Below, one piece after another: positions 37,244 through 45,614 of a stretch of 64,000 nt of DNA. The stretch spans positions 1-64,000 of the forward strand of contig NZ_JACHOP010000021.1 of the NCBI RefSeq assembly GCF_014199935.1, written 5' to 3'. Each line of letters begins with the position of its first letter. Positions within the stretch are counted from its first letter, which is position 1. The notes under the pieces are model-generated. The model was given only the letters and a program-made list of their open reading frames with translations. It made no database searches and was not told where the DNA came from. The DNA is from Methylorubrum rhodinum. GTDB lineage: Bacteria; Pseudomonadota; Alphaproteobacteria; Rhizobiales; Beijerinckiaceae. The position numbers and the translations under genes are program-made.

Positions 37244-38503
37244 ATGATCGACAGTCGTGATGTCGCGCGTTTGAACGAGGTCGTTTCGACCTATGACAAG
37301 CCGAAGGTTCCCGCGGCCTTCCGCGATTACTTCTCGCGCCATCACACCTCGATCCAGGGCTGGCTGTCGGCTCCGATCATGACGGTGGTGGGCGTGTTCG
37401 CCGATCTCCAGACCCGGGCGGGCTTCCAGGGCGGCTTCGCCGAGATCGGCGTCCATCACGGCCGCTTCTACTGCGCCCTGGCCACGGCCCGCGCGTCCGG
37501 CTGGCGCGGCATCGCGATCGACATCTTCGAGGATCAGCACCTGAACCCCGACGGCTCGGGGAAGGGCAGCCTGCAGACGTTCAAGAACAACATGCAGAGG
37601 ATCGGCCTCGATCCGGCGAACCACACCATCGTCCAGAGCGACAGCAAGATCGTCGCGGCGGACCGCATCCGCGCGGCGGTCGGCGGCGACGGCGTGCTGA
37701 TCTTCAGCGTCGACGGCGCCCACACCGTCGATTACACGGTCGCCGACCTGGAACTCGCCGCGCGCGCGCTGCATCCGTGCGGCGTCATCATCCTCGACGA
37801 TCTGCTCAATCCGCGCTGGCCGGGCGTCATCGAGGGCGCCCTGGACTGGCTGCGCGGCGAGCAGGGCTCGGCCTACGAGATGATCGCCTACGGCAACAAC
37901 AAGGGCTTCATCGCACGCCGCGAGATCGCTTCCGCCTATCGCTCGGTGATGACCGACCGGGCCGATATGCCCGTCGCCCGCGGCGACGCGGTGATCTTCG
38001 CGGGCCGCCCCGCCCTCGCCTGCAAGTTCGGCGATCCGGCCGAGGTCTTCAAGGCGGAGGAGGCCGGAGAGGCCCCGCCCGCGGCGGCGCCCCAGATGCT
38101 CGAGTTCGTCCGGGGTGGGAACGGATCCAGCTCGCTGCGCGAGGGCTGGGCGAAGCCGGAGACGCACGGGACGTGGTCCTGCGCCGAGCGGGCGAGCCTC
38201 GGCATCCCGGTCGGCCGGCACGCCGCCGTGCGGACCTGCCGGATCGAGCTGTCCCCCTTCCTGCCTCCGGGCCAGTCGCAGCACCTGAAGGTCCTCCTCG
38301 CCGGGCGGGAAGTCGCGAGCCTCGCGCTCCAGGCGGGCAGCCAGACCATCGACGTCCCCCTGGCCCCGTCCGACGTGACGCGCGCCGACACGGTCGACCT
38401 GACGCTGGAGACGGCGCAGCTCTTCAACCCGGCGGAACTCGGCCTGTCGCGGGACACCCGCAACCTCGGCGTCATGCTCAAGCGCATCACCGTCTCGGCC
38501 TGA
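37244..38503 (+). CDS. SAM-dependent methyltransferase with C-terminal DUF7024-like domain
   Basis: A 419-residue two-domain protein. The N-terminal part (about 50-240) is a class I methyltransferase fold of the Methyltransf_24 kind: GGFAEIGVHHGRFYCAL is the SAM-binding strand and GVIILDDLLNPRWPG closes it. The C-terminal 130 residues form a beta-sandwich-like domain with GWAKPETHGTWSC and NPAELGLSRDTRNLG, seen on proteins linked to cell-surface glycans. It lies 73 bp after the AlgX-like gene, probably in one operon. The substrate is unknown, with a sugar or polysaccharide precursor the most likely. Confidence 0.75.
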   Translation: MIDSRDVARLNEVVSTYDKPKVPAAFRDYFSRHHTSIQGWLSAPIMTVVGVFADLQTRAGFQGGFAEIGVHHGRFYCALATARASGWRGIAIDIFEDQHLNPDGSGKGSLQTFKNNMQRIGLDPANHTIVQSDSKIVAADRIRAAVGGDGVLIFSVDGAHTVDYTVADLELAARALHPCGVIILDDLLNPRWPGVIEGALDWLRGEQGSAYEMIAYGNNKGFIARREIASAYRSVMTDRADMPVARGDAVIFAGRPALACKFGDPAEVFKAEEAGEAPPAAAPQMLEFVRGGNGSSSLREGWAKPETHGTWSCAERASLGIPVGRHAAVRTCRIELSPFLPPGQSQHLKVLLAGREVASLALQAGSQTIDVPLAPSDVTRADTVDLTLETAQLFNPAELGLSRDTRNLGVMLKRITVSA

Positions 38504-38527
38504 CGACGGATCGGGCGGGCGGGAGCG

Positions 38528-39415
38528 TCAAGGACGCGCCGCGGCCTCCGCCTGACGGGCCCGCATCCGCGCCTGGAGCCGCCGGCGCCGCGCCGCGATG
38601 ACGGTGCCGTTCACCTCGCCGCCGAACAGGAACATCGCGGCGAGCCAGTAGAGGAACACGAGGAACACCATCGCGGTGGCCAGGCCTCCGTAGGTCGAGG
38701 CGTAGGCGTTCGAGAACCGGTCGAGATAGAATCCGAAGCCGAGGCCGGCGAGGAACCACAGCACCAGCGTCACCGCGATGCCGGGCAGGACCGCGACGAG
38801 CGAGCGGCGCCCGGCGGCGACGAACTTGTGGGCGATGACGAGCACCAGCGCGATCAGCAGCGCGGTGACGCCGATCCGCCCGATCGCCACCGTGAGCGCG
38901 AGCGGCTCCAGGCCGGGCGCCACGAACACCAGTTGCCGCCAGATCAGCGGCCCGAGCACCACGAGCAGCGTGAAGGCCAGCATCGCGAAGGCGCCGCAGA
39001 CGACGTAGCCGATCGATTCGAGCCGCGTCAGCCACCACGGCCGCATCTCGCGCAACCCATAGGCCCGGTTGAGCCCGACCCGCAGCGACTCGACCCCCGA
39101 GGACGAGAAGTAGAGCGCGAGCACGGCGCCGATCGTCAGCACGCCGCCGCGCTGCTCGGTGAGGATGCGGTGCACCTCGCCGACGATGGGCTTGGCGATC
39201 TCGCGGGGCACCGCGTCGAAGATCAGGGTGCCGGCCTCGTCGGCGAGCGACTTGGTGCCGAACAGGCCGGCGAGCGCGGCCAGCAGAATCAGGAACGGGA
39301 ACAGCGAGGTCAGCATCGACAGCGCGATGTGGCTCGCGATCGCCCAGCCGTCATGGGCGACGAAGCGCTGCGCGGCGAGGCTCGCCACGTCGAGGGTTTT
39401 CTTGGTGCGGCTCAA
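38528..39415 (-). CDS. YihY/BrkB-family inner membrane protein
   Basis: A 295-residue protein with six to seven transmembrane helices. The family core is visible: HIALSMLTSLFPFLILLAAL, ALYFSSSGVESLRVGLNRAY, and the C-terminal STYGGLATAMVFLVFLYWLA followed by GGEVNGTV. This widespread family was once called ribonuclease BN by mistake; its transport or structural role is unsettled. It ends 24 bp from the stop of the methyltransferase gene, on the opposite strand. Confidence 0.9.
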   Translation of the reverse strand: MSRTKKTLDVASLAAQRFVAHDGWAIASHIALSMLTSLFPFLILLAALAGLFGTKSLADEAGTLIFDAVPREIAKPIVGEVHRILTEQRGGVLTIGAVLALYFSSSGVESLRVGLNRAYGLREMRPWWLTRLESIGYVVCGAFAMLAFTLLVVLGPLIWRQLVFVAPGLEPLALTVAIGRIGVTALLIALVLVIAHKFVAAGRRSLVAVLPGIAVTLVLWFLAGLGFGFYLDRFSNAYASTYGGLATAMVFLVFLYWLAAMFLFGGEVNGTVIAARRRRLQARMRARQAEAAARP

Positions 39416-39622
39416 GGGAGGGCTGTGTCTGCGGTGGGCGGCACGGGATTCTGCATCTCCATACGGGCATTCGGGTCGGGCGCGTCAATCGTGCGGGCGC
39501 AACCACACAGGACGATGACCCGAGCGGCACGGCGTTCGACGGCGACGGTCGAAGGCGCGTCGAAACCGGGGCATGCCAGCCCGGCCGGGCCGACGGTTGC
39601 CTTCCCCCCGCACCTGTGATGC

Positions 39623-40510
39623 GTGGCGCCCGCCATGCCCCCGTTCCTCACCGGACTGATCCCGGCCAGCTTCGTCCTGATCTGGGCCACGGGCTTCGCC
39701 GCCGCGCGCTACGTCGCGCCGCTGTCGGAGCCGCTGGTGTTCGTGGCGGCGCGCCTCTCCCTCGTCGCCCTGGTGCTCGCCGGGGTCGCGCTGGCGCTCG
39801 GCGCCCGCTGGCCGCGGGACGGGCGGGGCTGGCGCGATGCGCTGGTGGCGGGCGTGCTGATGCAGGGCCTCTACGTCGCCGGGGTGTTCTGGTCGGTCCG
39901 GCACGGGCTGCCCTCGGGCATCGCCGCGCTCGTCGGCAGCCTTCAGCCGCTGCTCACGGCGGCCGCCTCCGAGCCGCTCCTCGGCGAGCGGGTCGGCCCG
40001 CGGCGCTGGGCCGGCATCGGGCTCGGCTTCCTCGGGGCCGGGCTGGTGCTGGCGCCGAAGGTCGGCAGCCTCGACCCCGCCGGCATCCCGCCCGTGGCGC
40101 TCGCCGTGTGCCTGACCGCCATGCTCGCCATGACCGTGGGCACGCTGTGGCAGAAGCGCAAGGCGGCGCAGGCCGATCTCGTCACCAACGCCGCGATCCA
40201 GTTCGTCGGTGGGGCGGCCTTCGCGGTGCCGCTGGCGCTTCTCGCGGGAGAGCCGTGGCCGGAGATCACCCTGCCGCTGAGCCTCGGCATGGCATGGTCC
40301 GTGCTCGTCAACTCGGTCGCCGGCATCCTGCTGCTGATGGCGTTGATCCGGCGCGGCGCGGTGGCGGGCGTCGCCTCGCTGTTCTTCCTCGTGCCGCCGG
40401 TCTCGGCCGGAATCGCCTATGTCATGTTCGGCGAGACCCTGACGCCGGTGCAGATCGCCGGCATGGCGGTGGCCGCCGCGGGTGTCGCGGTGGCGAGCCG
40501 AAGTCGCTGA
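39623..40510 (+). CDS. EamA/DMT-family exporter
   Basis: A 295-residue inner-membrane transporter with ten predicted helices in two EamA repeats. WATGFAAARYVAPLSEPLVF begins the first repeat and SEPLLGERVGPRRWAGIGLG ends it; SLFFLVPPVSAGIAYVMFGE is in the second. Such proteins export metabolites or drugs. The longest frame starts with GTG; an ATG four codons later is equally likely. Upstream, 207 bp separate it from the divergent BrkB gene. Confidence 0.9.
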   Translation: MAPAMPPFLTGLIPASFVLIWATGFAAARYVAPLSEPLVFVAARLSLVALVLAGVALALGARWPRDGRGWRDALVAGVLMQGLYVAGVFWSVRHGLPSGIAALVGSLQPLLTAAASEPLLGERVGPRRWAGIGLGFLGAGLVLAPKVGSLDPAGIPPVALAVCLTAMLAMTVGTLWQKRKAAQADLVTNAAIQFVGGAAFAVPLALLAGEPWPEITLPLSLGMAWSVLVNSVAGILLLMALIRRGAVAGVASLFFLVPPVSAGIAYVMFGETLTPVQIAGMAVAAAGVAVASRSR

Positions 40511-40633
40511 GGTGTATGATGAATGCAGTTCGGATTCATCCAAAGGTATAGGCTGCGGCAAAGAAAATCGACTACTGCGCCGCCGATCCGGCCTATAATG
40601 AACCTAACCCTTTCATCGCATCGAGAGTGAGAC

Positions 40634-42325
40634 ATGGCCGCTTCCCCCGCCATCCAGCCCGCCAACGACCCGCAGGATTTCGTCGCCCTCGCCAAGCAGG
40701 CTGCCGAGGGCGCCAAGGCGCTGGTCGCCGAGGCCACCAAGCGCGTGAAGGCGCGGGTCGCCGGCGCGGAAGGCAAGCTCGACGCCGGCAAGCTGGAGCG
40801 CGAGCAGCACGCCGCCCACGGCCTCGCGTGGCTCACCACCTACGGCGAGGCCGTGCGCGAACTCGCCGATTATGCCGGGCGCCTTCAGGGCGAGGGCGGC
40901 TTCGGCGAGACCGAGGCGCTGCTCGTGAAGATCGGCATGGGCGAGTATCTCGACCAGATGTTCTTCGGCATCCCGATGAGCCAGGGCGAGATGGTGCGCC
41001 CGACGACCTCGCTCGGTTTCACGGCCTCGGAACTCGCGGGCTTCCGCACCGCCGCCATCGACACGATCGCGGCCGAGGGCAACACCGCCGAGAACCGCGC
41101 CGCGCTCGTGGCCAGGATCCGCGAGGCGACCCGCTCGGGTGCCGCCACGATCGGCGCGTCTGGCCTCGACGAGGACATGGAGGCGATCCGCTCCGAGATG
41201 CGCCGGTTCGGCAAGGCCGAGGTGGTGGATCAGGCGCACGAGTGGCACCTGAAGAACGACTACATCCCGATGGAGATCGTCGCCAAGATGGCCGAACTCG
41301 GCGTCTTCGGCCTGACGATCCCGGAGGAATACGGCGGCATGGGCATGCCCAAGGCCGCGATGTGCGTGGTCTCTGAGGAGCTGTCGCGCGCCTATATCGG
41401 CGTCGGCTCGCTCGGCACCCGCTCGGAGATCGCCGCCGAATTGATCCTGTGCGGCGGCACCGAGGAGCAGAAGCAGCGCTTCCTGCCGGGCATCGCCGCG
41501 GGCGACATCCTGCCCACCGCCGTCTTCACCGAGCCGAACACCGGCTCCGACCTCGCCAGCTTGCGCACCAAGGCCGTCAAGGACGGCGACGTGTGGAAGA
41601 TCTCGGGCAACAAGACTTGGATCACGCACCCCGTCCGCGCCGACATCATGACCGTGCTGGTGCGTACGAAGCCTGAGGAGAAGGGCCATCGCGGCCTCTC
41701 CATGCTCATCGCCGAGAAGCCGCGCGGCACGGACGAAGAGCCCTTCCCGGTGAACGGCCTGTCGGGCGGCGAGATCGAGGTGCTCGGCTATCGCGGCATG
41801 AAGGAGTACGAGCTCTCCTTCGAAGATTTCGAGGTGCCCGGCGCCAACCTGCTCGGCGAGGTCGAGGGCAAGGGCTTCGCCCAGCTGATGCAGACCTTCG
41901 AATCGGCCCGCATCCAGACCGCGGCGCGCGCCATCGGCGTCGCCCAGTCGGCCCTCGACATCGGCCTGCGTTACGCTGAGGAGCGGGTGCAGTTCGGCAA
42001 GGCGCTGGTCGAATTCCCGCGGGTGGCCGACAAGCTCGCCATGATGGCGGTCGAGATCAACATCGCCCGCCAGCTCACCTACTTCTCGGCCCGCGAGAAG
42101 GACGAAGGCAAGCGCTGCGACCTCGAGGCCGGCATGGCGAAGCTCTTGGGCGCCCGCGTCGCCTGGGCGGCCGCCGACAACGCGCTGCAGATCCACGGCG
42201 GCAACGGCTTCGCCTTGGAGTACCAGATCAGCCGCGTGCTGTGCGACGCACGCATCCTCTCGATCTTCGAGGGCGCGGCCGAGATCCAGGCCCAGGTCAT
42301 CGCCCGCCGCCTGCTGGAGCAGTAA
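40634..42325 (+). CDS. mcd: (2S)-Methylsuccinyl-CoA dehydrogenase
   Basis: This 563-residue FAD enzyme has an N-terminal extension of about 160 residues before an acyl-CoA dehydrogenase core, the size and shape of Mcd. It oxidises methylsuccinyl-CoA to mesaconyl-C1-CoA in the ethylmalonyl-CoA pathway, which lets methylotrophs without isocitrate lyase make glyoxylate. Core motifs are TIPEEYGGMGM, TEPNTGSDLASLRTKA, ALDIGLRYAEERVQFGKAL and IFEGAAEIQ, the last holding the catalytic Glu. It has its own terminator. A general acyl-CoA dehydrogenase is possible but the long N-terminus argues for Mcd. Confidence 0.88.
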   Translation: MAASPAIQPANDPQDFVALAKQAAEGAKALVAEATKRVKARVAGAEGKLDAGKLEREQHAAHGLAWLTTYGEAVRELADYAGRLQGEGGFGETEALLVKIGMGEYLDQMFFGIPMSQGEMVRPTTSLGFTASELAGFRTAAIDTIAAEGNTAENRAALVARIREATRSGAATIGASGLDEDMEAIRSEMRRFGKAEVVDQAHEWHLKNDYIPMEIVAKMAELGVFGLTIPEEYGGMGMPKAAMCVVSEELSRAYIGVGSLGTRSEIAAELILCGGTEEQKQRFLPGIAAGDILPTAVFTEPNTGSDLASLRTKAVKDGDVWKISGNKTWITHPVRADIMTVLVRTKPEEKGHRGLSMLIAEKPRGTDEEPFPVNGLSGGEIEVLGYRGMKEYELSFEDFEVPGANLLGEVEGKGFAQLMQTFESARIQTAARAIGVAQSALDIGLRYAEERVQFGKALVEFPRVADKLAMMAVEINIARQLTYFSAREKDEGKRCDLEAGMAKLLGARVAWAAADNALQIHGGNGFALEYQISRVLCDARILSIFEGAAEIQAQVIARRLLEQ

Positions 42326-42348
42326 GCCTCACGTCCCGATCCCAAAGG

Positions 42349-42385
42349 AAAGCCCCGTCCGGCGCGTGCCGGGCGGGGCTTTTTT
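42349..42385 (+). terminator. Terminator after mcd
   Basis: A fifteen-pair stem (aaagccccgtccggc with gccgggcggggcttt, one G-T pair) has a four-base loop and runs into six T residues and cg. It is a strong intrinsic terminator. Confidence 0.9.
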
Positions 42386-42403
42386 CGTGACGGCCGTCAG
42401 GCC

Positions 42404-42994
42404 TCAGAGGCCGGGCAGACGGCCGAGATCGAGCCGCCCCGCCTCCACGCTGCCGAGCCGGGCGAACCGGCGCTCGATCGAGCCGGCATAGCCCGCCAGG
42501 GTGCGGTGCCAGCCGTGGGCCTGCGCCTCCAGACCGGCGAAGCCGCCGCCGACCCCGATGACGCCCCCGCCGACCCGCGGCGTCGCCCGCGCCGGCCGGT
42601 CGAGCCCGGCGACCCGCGCCGGGGCGCGACGCTCTGCGCGCATCGGGCGTTCCCGCGGCGTCGCGGCCGCTTCCGCCTGACGCGGGAGCCGCGGTTCGGC
42701 GGCGGCGACCCGGCGGGCCCGCTCGGCGCGGGCCGGGGGCGCGGTCTCGCGCGGTTTGGTGGCCGCGGTGCGCGCGGCGGCATCGGCCTCGTCGAACATC
42801 GCCCGGCAGCCACCGCTCAGGCGCTCGCGCTCCCGCCTCAGGCAGGCCGCGGTGCGACCGGGATCGGGTATCGAGGAGGCGCAGAGCCGGAACGCGTCCG
42901 GTCCGCAGGCCGCCCGCTGTGCCTCGGTCCCCTGCGCCAGAACCGGCGTCGCGGCCAGCATCGGAAGGAGCAGGGCGAGCTTCGGGATGGTGTT
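42404..42994 (-). CDS. Exported protein with a Cys-rich GLG1-like segment
   Basis: A 196-residue protein read from a TTG start that has GGAGG seven bases before it. A signal peptide (about 1-22, ending AQG) is followed by ACGPDAFRLCASSIPDPGRT, then CLRRERERLSGGC, giving four cysteines in the spacing of Cys-rich (GLG1/FGFR-type) repeats common in exported rhizobial and methylobacterial proteins. The middle is Pro/Arg/Ala-rich and disordered. Function is unknown. Confidence 0.65.
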   Translation of the reverse strand, partial: NTIPKLALLLPMLAATPVLAQGTEAQRAACGPDAFRLCASSIPDPGRTAACLRRERERLSGGCRAMFDEADAAARTAATKPRETAPPARAERARRVAAAEPRLPRQAEAAATPRERPMRAERRAPARVAGLDRPARATPRVGGGVIGVGGGFAGLEAQAHGWHRTLAGYAGSIERRFARLGSVEAGRLDLGRLPGL

Positions 42995-43205
42995 CAAGCG
43001 CGTGCCTCCGTCGCTTCGCGGACGGGGCTCGGCGCGTGTCACGGACGGCCCCGGACGCTTCGGTCACCGCTCGGCCGGATGGCGGCGGTGTGCCGGGCGA
43101 GGAGACCACAGCTTCGCGTGTCGATGCAAATCTTGGGCGGGCGGGACGGAGCGGCCCGGCAGCGCGGGCCGCATGTCCCGGCCAGCGCCCGCGCCGACCC
43201 AGCGC

Positions 43206-43382
43206 CTACTTGGTGATCTTCACCGAGACCGGATCGCTCGACGGGAAGGTCTCCTCCAGCGCTTCGTCCAGCCGCTCGTTGGCCTTCTCCTGACGGTTCT
43301 CCGGGTTCGCCTTGTCGCCCTTGCCGTCCTGGCGGAAGCCCGAGGCCTTGGGATCGTCCTTCTTCGGGGTCTGATCGGTCAT
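43206..43382 (-). CDS. Small conserved acidic protein
   Basis: A 58-residue, highly charged protein from ATG 43382, preceded by AAGGACGAG. The end LEETFPSSDPVSVKITK contains the FPxSDP motif of a family of tiny alphaproteobacterial proteins of unknown function. No cysteines or membrane segments. It diverges from the glycosyltransferase gene, with 167 bp between their starts. Confidence 0.7.
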   Translation of the reverse strand: MTDQTPKKDDPKASGFRQDGKGDKANPENRQEKANERLDEALEETFPSSDPVSVKITK

Positions 43383-43549
43383 GCGGGTTCTCGTCCTTAT
43401 CTCGAAGCGCCGCGCGTCCGGCGGCGGGGATGTCGGACCAACGCGATGGCCCCCCGTGGTGTTTCGTCGGCCGGGCACGCGGTCCGTTTACCGAACCGCA
43501 GGCACATCTGCGTTATCGTCGCGGCTCGTGGCCGGCGAGGAGCGCGCCC

Positions 43550-44821
43550 ATGCACGTCGTGATCCTGGCCGAGTTCGCAACGGCAAGCGGGGGCGCCGAG
43601 AAGGTGGCGGTCGAATCCGCCCGCGGCCTCGCGGAAGCCGGCGCACGCGTCACCTATGTCCAGGCGGTGGACGGGCCGGTCGATCCGCTGCTCGATCATC
43701 CGCGGCTGCACCGCGTGGCCCTGAGCTTGCCCGACGTCTGGTCGCTGCCGGCCTGGCGCGGCGCGGTGACGGGCGTTTGGAACGCAGAGGCGGCCCGCCG
43801 CCTCTCCGCCGCCCTCGATGCGCTGCCCGCGGCGGTCGATTGCCTGCATCTCCACCAGTGGAGCCGCGCCTTCTCGCCCGCCGTGCTGCCGGTGCTGCTC
43901 GCGCGGCCCGCGCCGCTGGTGCTGACGCTGCACGACTACTTCCTGGCCTGCCCCAACGGCGTCTATTACCGCTTCGACCGGGCCGAGCCCTGCTCGTTAC
44001 GCCCGATGTCGCCGGCCTGCCTTGCCGCCCCGTGCGATCCCAAGAGCCGGCTGCACAAGGCGGTGCGGGTCGGCCGCGCCGCGGCGCTCCGGGTCGCGAC
44101 GGGCCGCGCGCCGCTCGACGTGATCCATGTCTGCGACGCGAGCCTCGCCCGGATGGGTGCACTGCTCGAAGGCCGGCCGGTGCGCCATCACCGCATCGAC
44201 AATCCCGTGCGGGTCGCGCCCGAGGCGCCGGCCGAGCCTGCCCGCGGCGAGGCGGTCGCCTATGTCGGGCGGCTCACCGCGGAGAAGGGCGCCGACCTCG
44301 TGGCCGAGGCGGCCCGCCGCGCCGGCCTGCCGGCCCTGTTCGTCGGAGCCGGGCCGCTGGAGGATTCCCTGCGCGCGCAGGGCGCCGAGGTGATCGGCTG
44401 GCGTGCTCCGTCCGAGGTCGCCGCGCTCCTCAGGGCGCGGGCGCGGGCGGTCTGCGCGCCCTCGCGCTGGTACGAGACCGGGCCGCTCACGATCTACGAG
44501 GCCCTGGCGCAGGGGATTCCGGCGATCGCCTCGACCCGCTCGGGCGCGGCCGAGAAGGTCCGGCACGGCGAGACCGGGCTCGTCGTCGAGCCGGAGGCCG
44601 GGCCGCTGGCCGAGGCGTTCGGGGCTCTGAAGGACGACGCCCTCGTGGCTCGGCTCGGCCGGGCGGCGCACGCCGCCTATTGTCAGGCGCCGCCGACCCT
44701 GGCCGCCCATGCCGAGGCGCTGCTCGGGCTTTATCGCCGGCTGGCGGACGAATACGGTATACGGCACTGCGGCAGCGAGGGCGGGCCCGAGCGGGACGGC
44801 GTCGTCGCTGCGATGCGGTGA
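43550..44821 (+). CDS. GT4-family glycosyltransferase
   Basis: A 423-residue retaining glycosyltransferase with two Rossmann domains (GT-B fold). The N-terminal domain opens MHVVILAEFATASGGAEKVA and has TLHDYFLACPNG. The C-terminal donor-binding domain has AYVGRLTAEKGADLVAEAA and the E-x7-E region SRWYETGPLTIYEALAQGIP. The ATG at 43550 follows GAGGAG; the frame upstream overlaps the divergent gene's promoter. It is not next to other glycan genes, so the acceptor is unknown. Confidence 0.87.
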   Translation: MHVVILAEFATASGGAEKVAVESARGLAEAGARVTYVQAVDGPVDPLLDHPRLHRVALSLPDVWSLPAWRGAVTGVWNAEAARRLSAALDALPAAVDCLHLHQWSRAFSPAVLPVLLARPAPLVLTLHDYFLACPNGVYYRFDRAEPCSLRPMSPACLAAPCDPKSRLHKAVRVGRAAALRVATGRAPLDVIHVCDASLARMGALLEGRPVRHHRIDNPVRVAPEAPAEPARGEAVAYVGRLTAEKGADLVAEAARRAGLPALFVGAGPLEDSLRAQGAEVIGWRAPSEVAALLRARARAVCAPSRWYETGPLTIYEALAQGIPAIASTRSGAAEKVRHGETGLVVEPEAGPLAEAFGALKDDALVARLGRAAHAAYCQAPPTLAAHAEALLGLYRRLADEYGIRHCGSEGGPERDGVVAAMR

Positions 44822-44993
44822 CGGGATCGTTTTCATCGGGGTCGGGCGGTTGGCCGGAGGCGAATTCGTCATTAATGTGCCCCCGCACAGCCGGCAGGGC
44901 GCGGCGCGCGAAGGCGCGGTCCGCTGCGTTCGATATTGGAATCAACAGCATAGCCGTTGCGCCGCGGCGGCCTCTGTCGACTCGGATACTCTC

Positions 44994-45022
44994 TTGACTT
45001 CTATGTTGCAGTGCAACATATG
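44994..45022 (+). promoter_or_regulatory. Phasin promoter overlapped by a PhaR-type operator
   Basis: TTGACT (44994-44999) and CATATG (45017-45022) lie 17 bases apart. The spacer and -10 are covered by a perfect palindrome at 45002-45020 (TATGTTGCA-G-TGCAACATA). Its TTGCA/TGCAA core resembles sites bound by PhaR, the polyhydroxybutyrate-responsive repressor of phasin genes. A repressor bound there would block RNA polymerase. The leader is about 75 bases. Confidence 0.65.
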
Positions 45023-45104
45023 GGATGTGGGCCGGTCATCCGAACGGCGGCGCCCGTCCCGAGCGGTGCGCCAGTCTCCCGGTCCCCAGAGACAGGAGAG
45101 CGAC

Positions 45105-45458
45105 ATGAGCACCCCGAATTTCGAGATCCCCACCGAGTTCCGCGACTTCGCCGACAAGAGCGTCGATCAGGCCCGCAACGCCTTCGGCACGATGCTCAAC
45201 GGCGCCGTGAAGACCTCGGAGCAGCTCCGCAGCTCGGCCACCACGGTCCAGTCGACCCTGCACGCCGCCGTGCTGAAGGGCCTCGACCACGCCAAGACCA
45301 ATGCCGACACCACCTTCGACTATGCCCATCGCGTCGTGCGCGCGAAGGACGTCCGCGAGGCCTTCGAGATCCAGTCGGAGTTCGTGAAGACCCAGTTCGC
45401 CGCCCTCCAGGCCCAGGTCAAGGAGTACGGTGCCCTCGCTCAGAGCGCCGCCCGCTGA
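45105..45458 (+). CDS. Phasin, polyhydroxybutyrate granule protein
   Basis: A 117-residue phasin (phasin_2 type) that coats storage granules and stabilises their size. It is wholly helical with EFRDFADKSVDQARNAFGTM at the start and the typical EAFEIQSEFVKTQFAALQAQ coat helix near the end. AGGAGAG lies just upstream of the ATG. Its size is similar to the small granule protein described in Methylobacterium (about 11 kDa), but identity with it is not shown. The promoter region contains a likely PhaR operator. Confidence 0.88.
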   Translation: MSTPNFEIPTEFRDFADKSVDQARNAFGTMLNGAVKTSEQLRSSATTVQSTLHAAVLKGLDHAKTNADTTFDYAHRVVRAKDVREAFEIQSEFVKTQFAALQAQVKEYGALAQSAAR

Positions 45459-45614
45459 GGATTCGGCGTCCCGGCCCCGCCGGGATGTGAGGGCATGCGC
45501 CTGGGGGATCGGTCCCTAAGGTGTCATGCTCCGATGCTACGCTCTCCCACGGCGCCCCGGACGACGAATCCGGGGTGGCCGGTGGGGGCGATTCTTGAAC
45601 GAGGAGTAGGGTCC

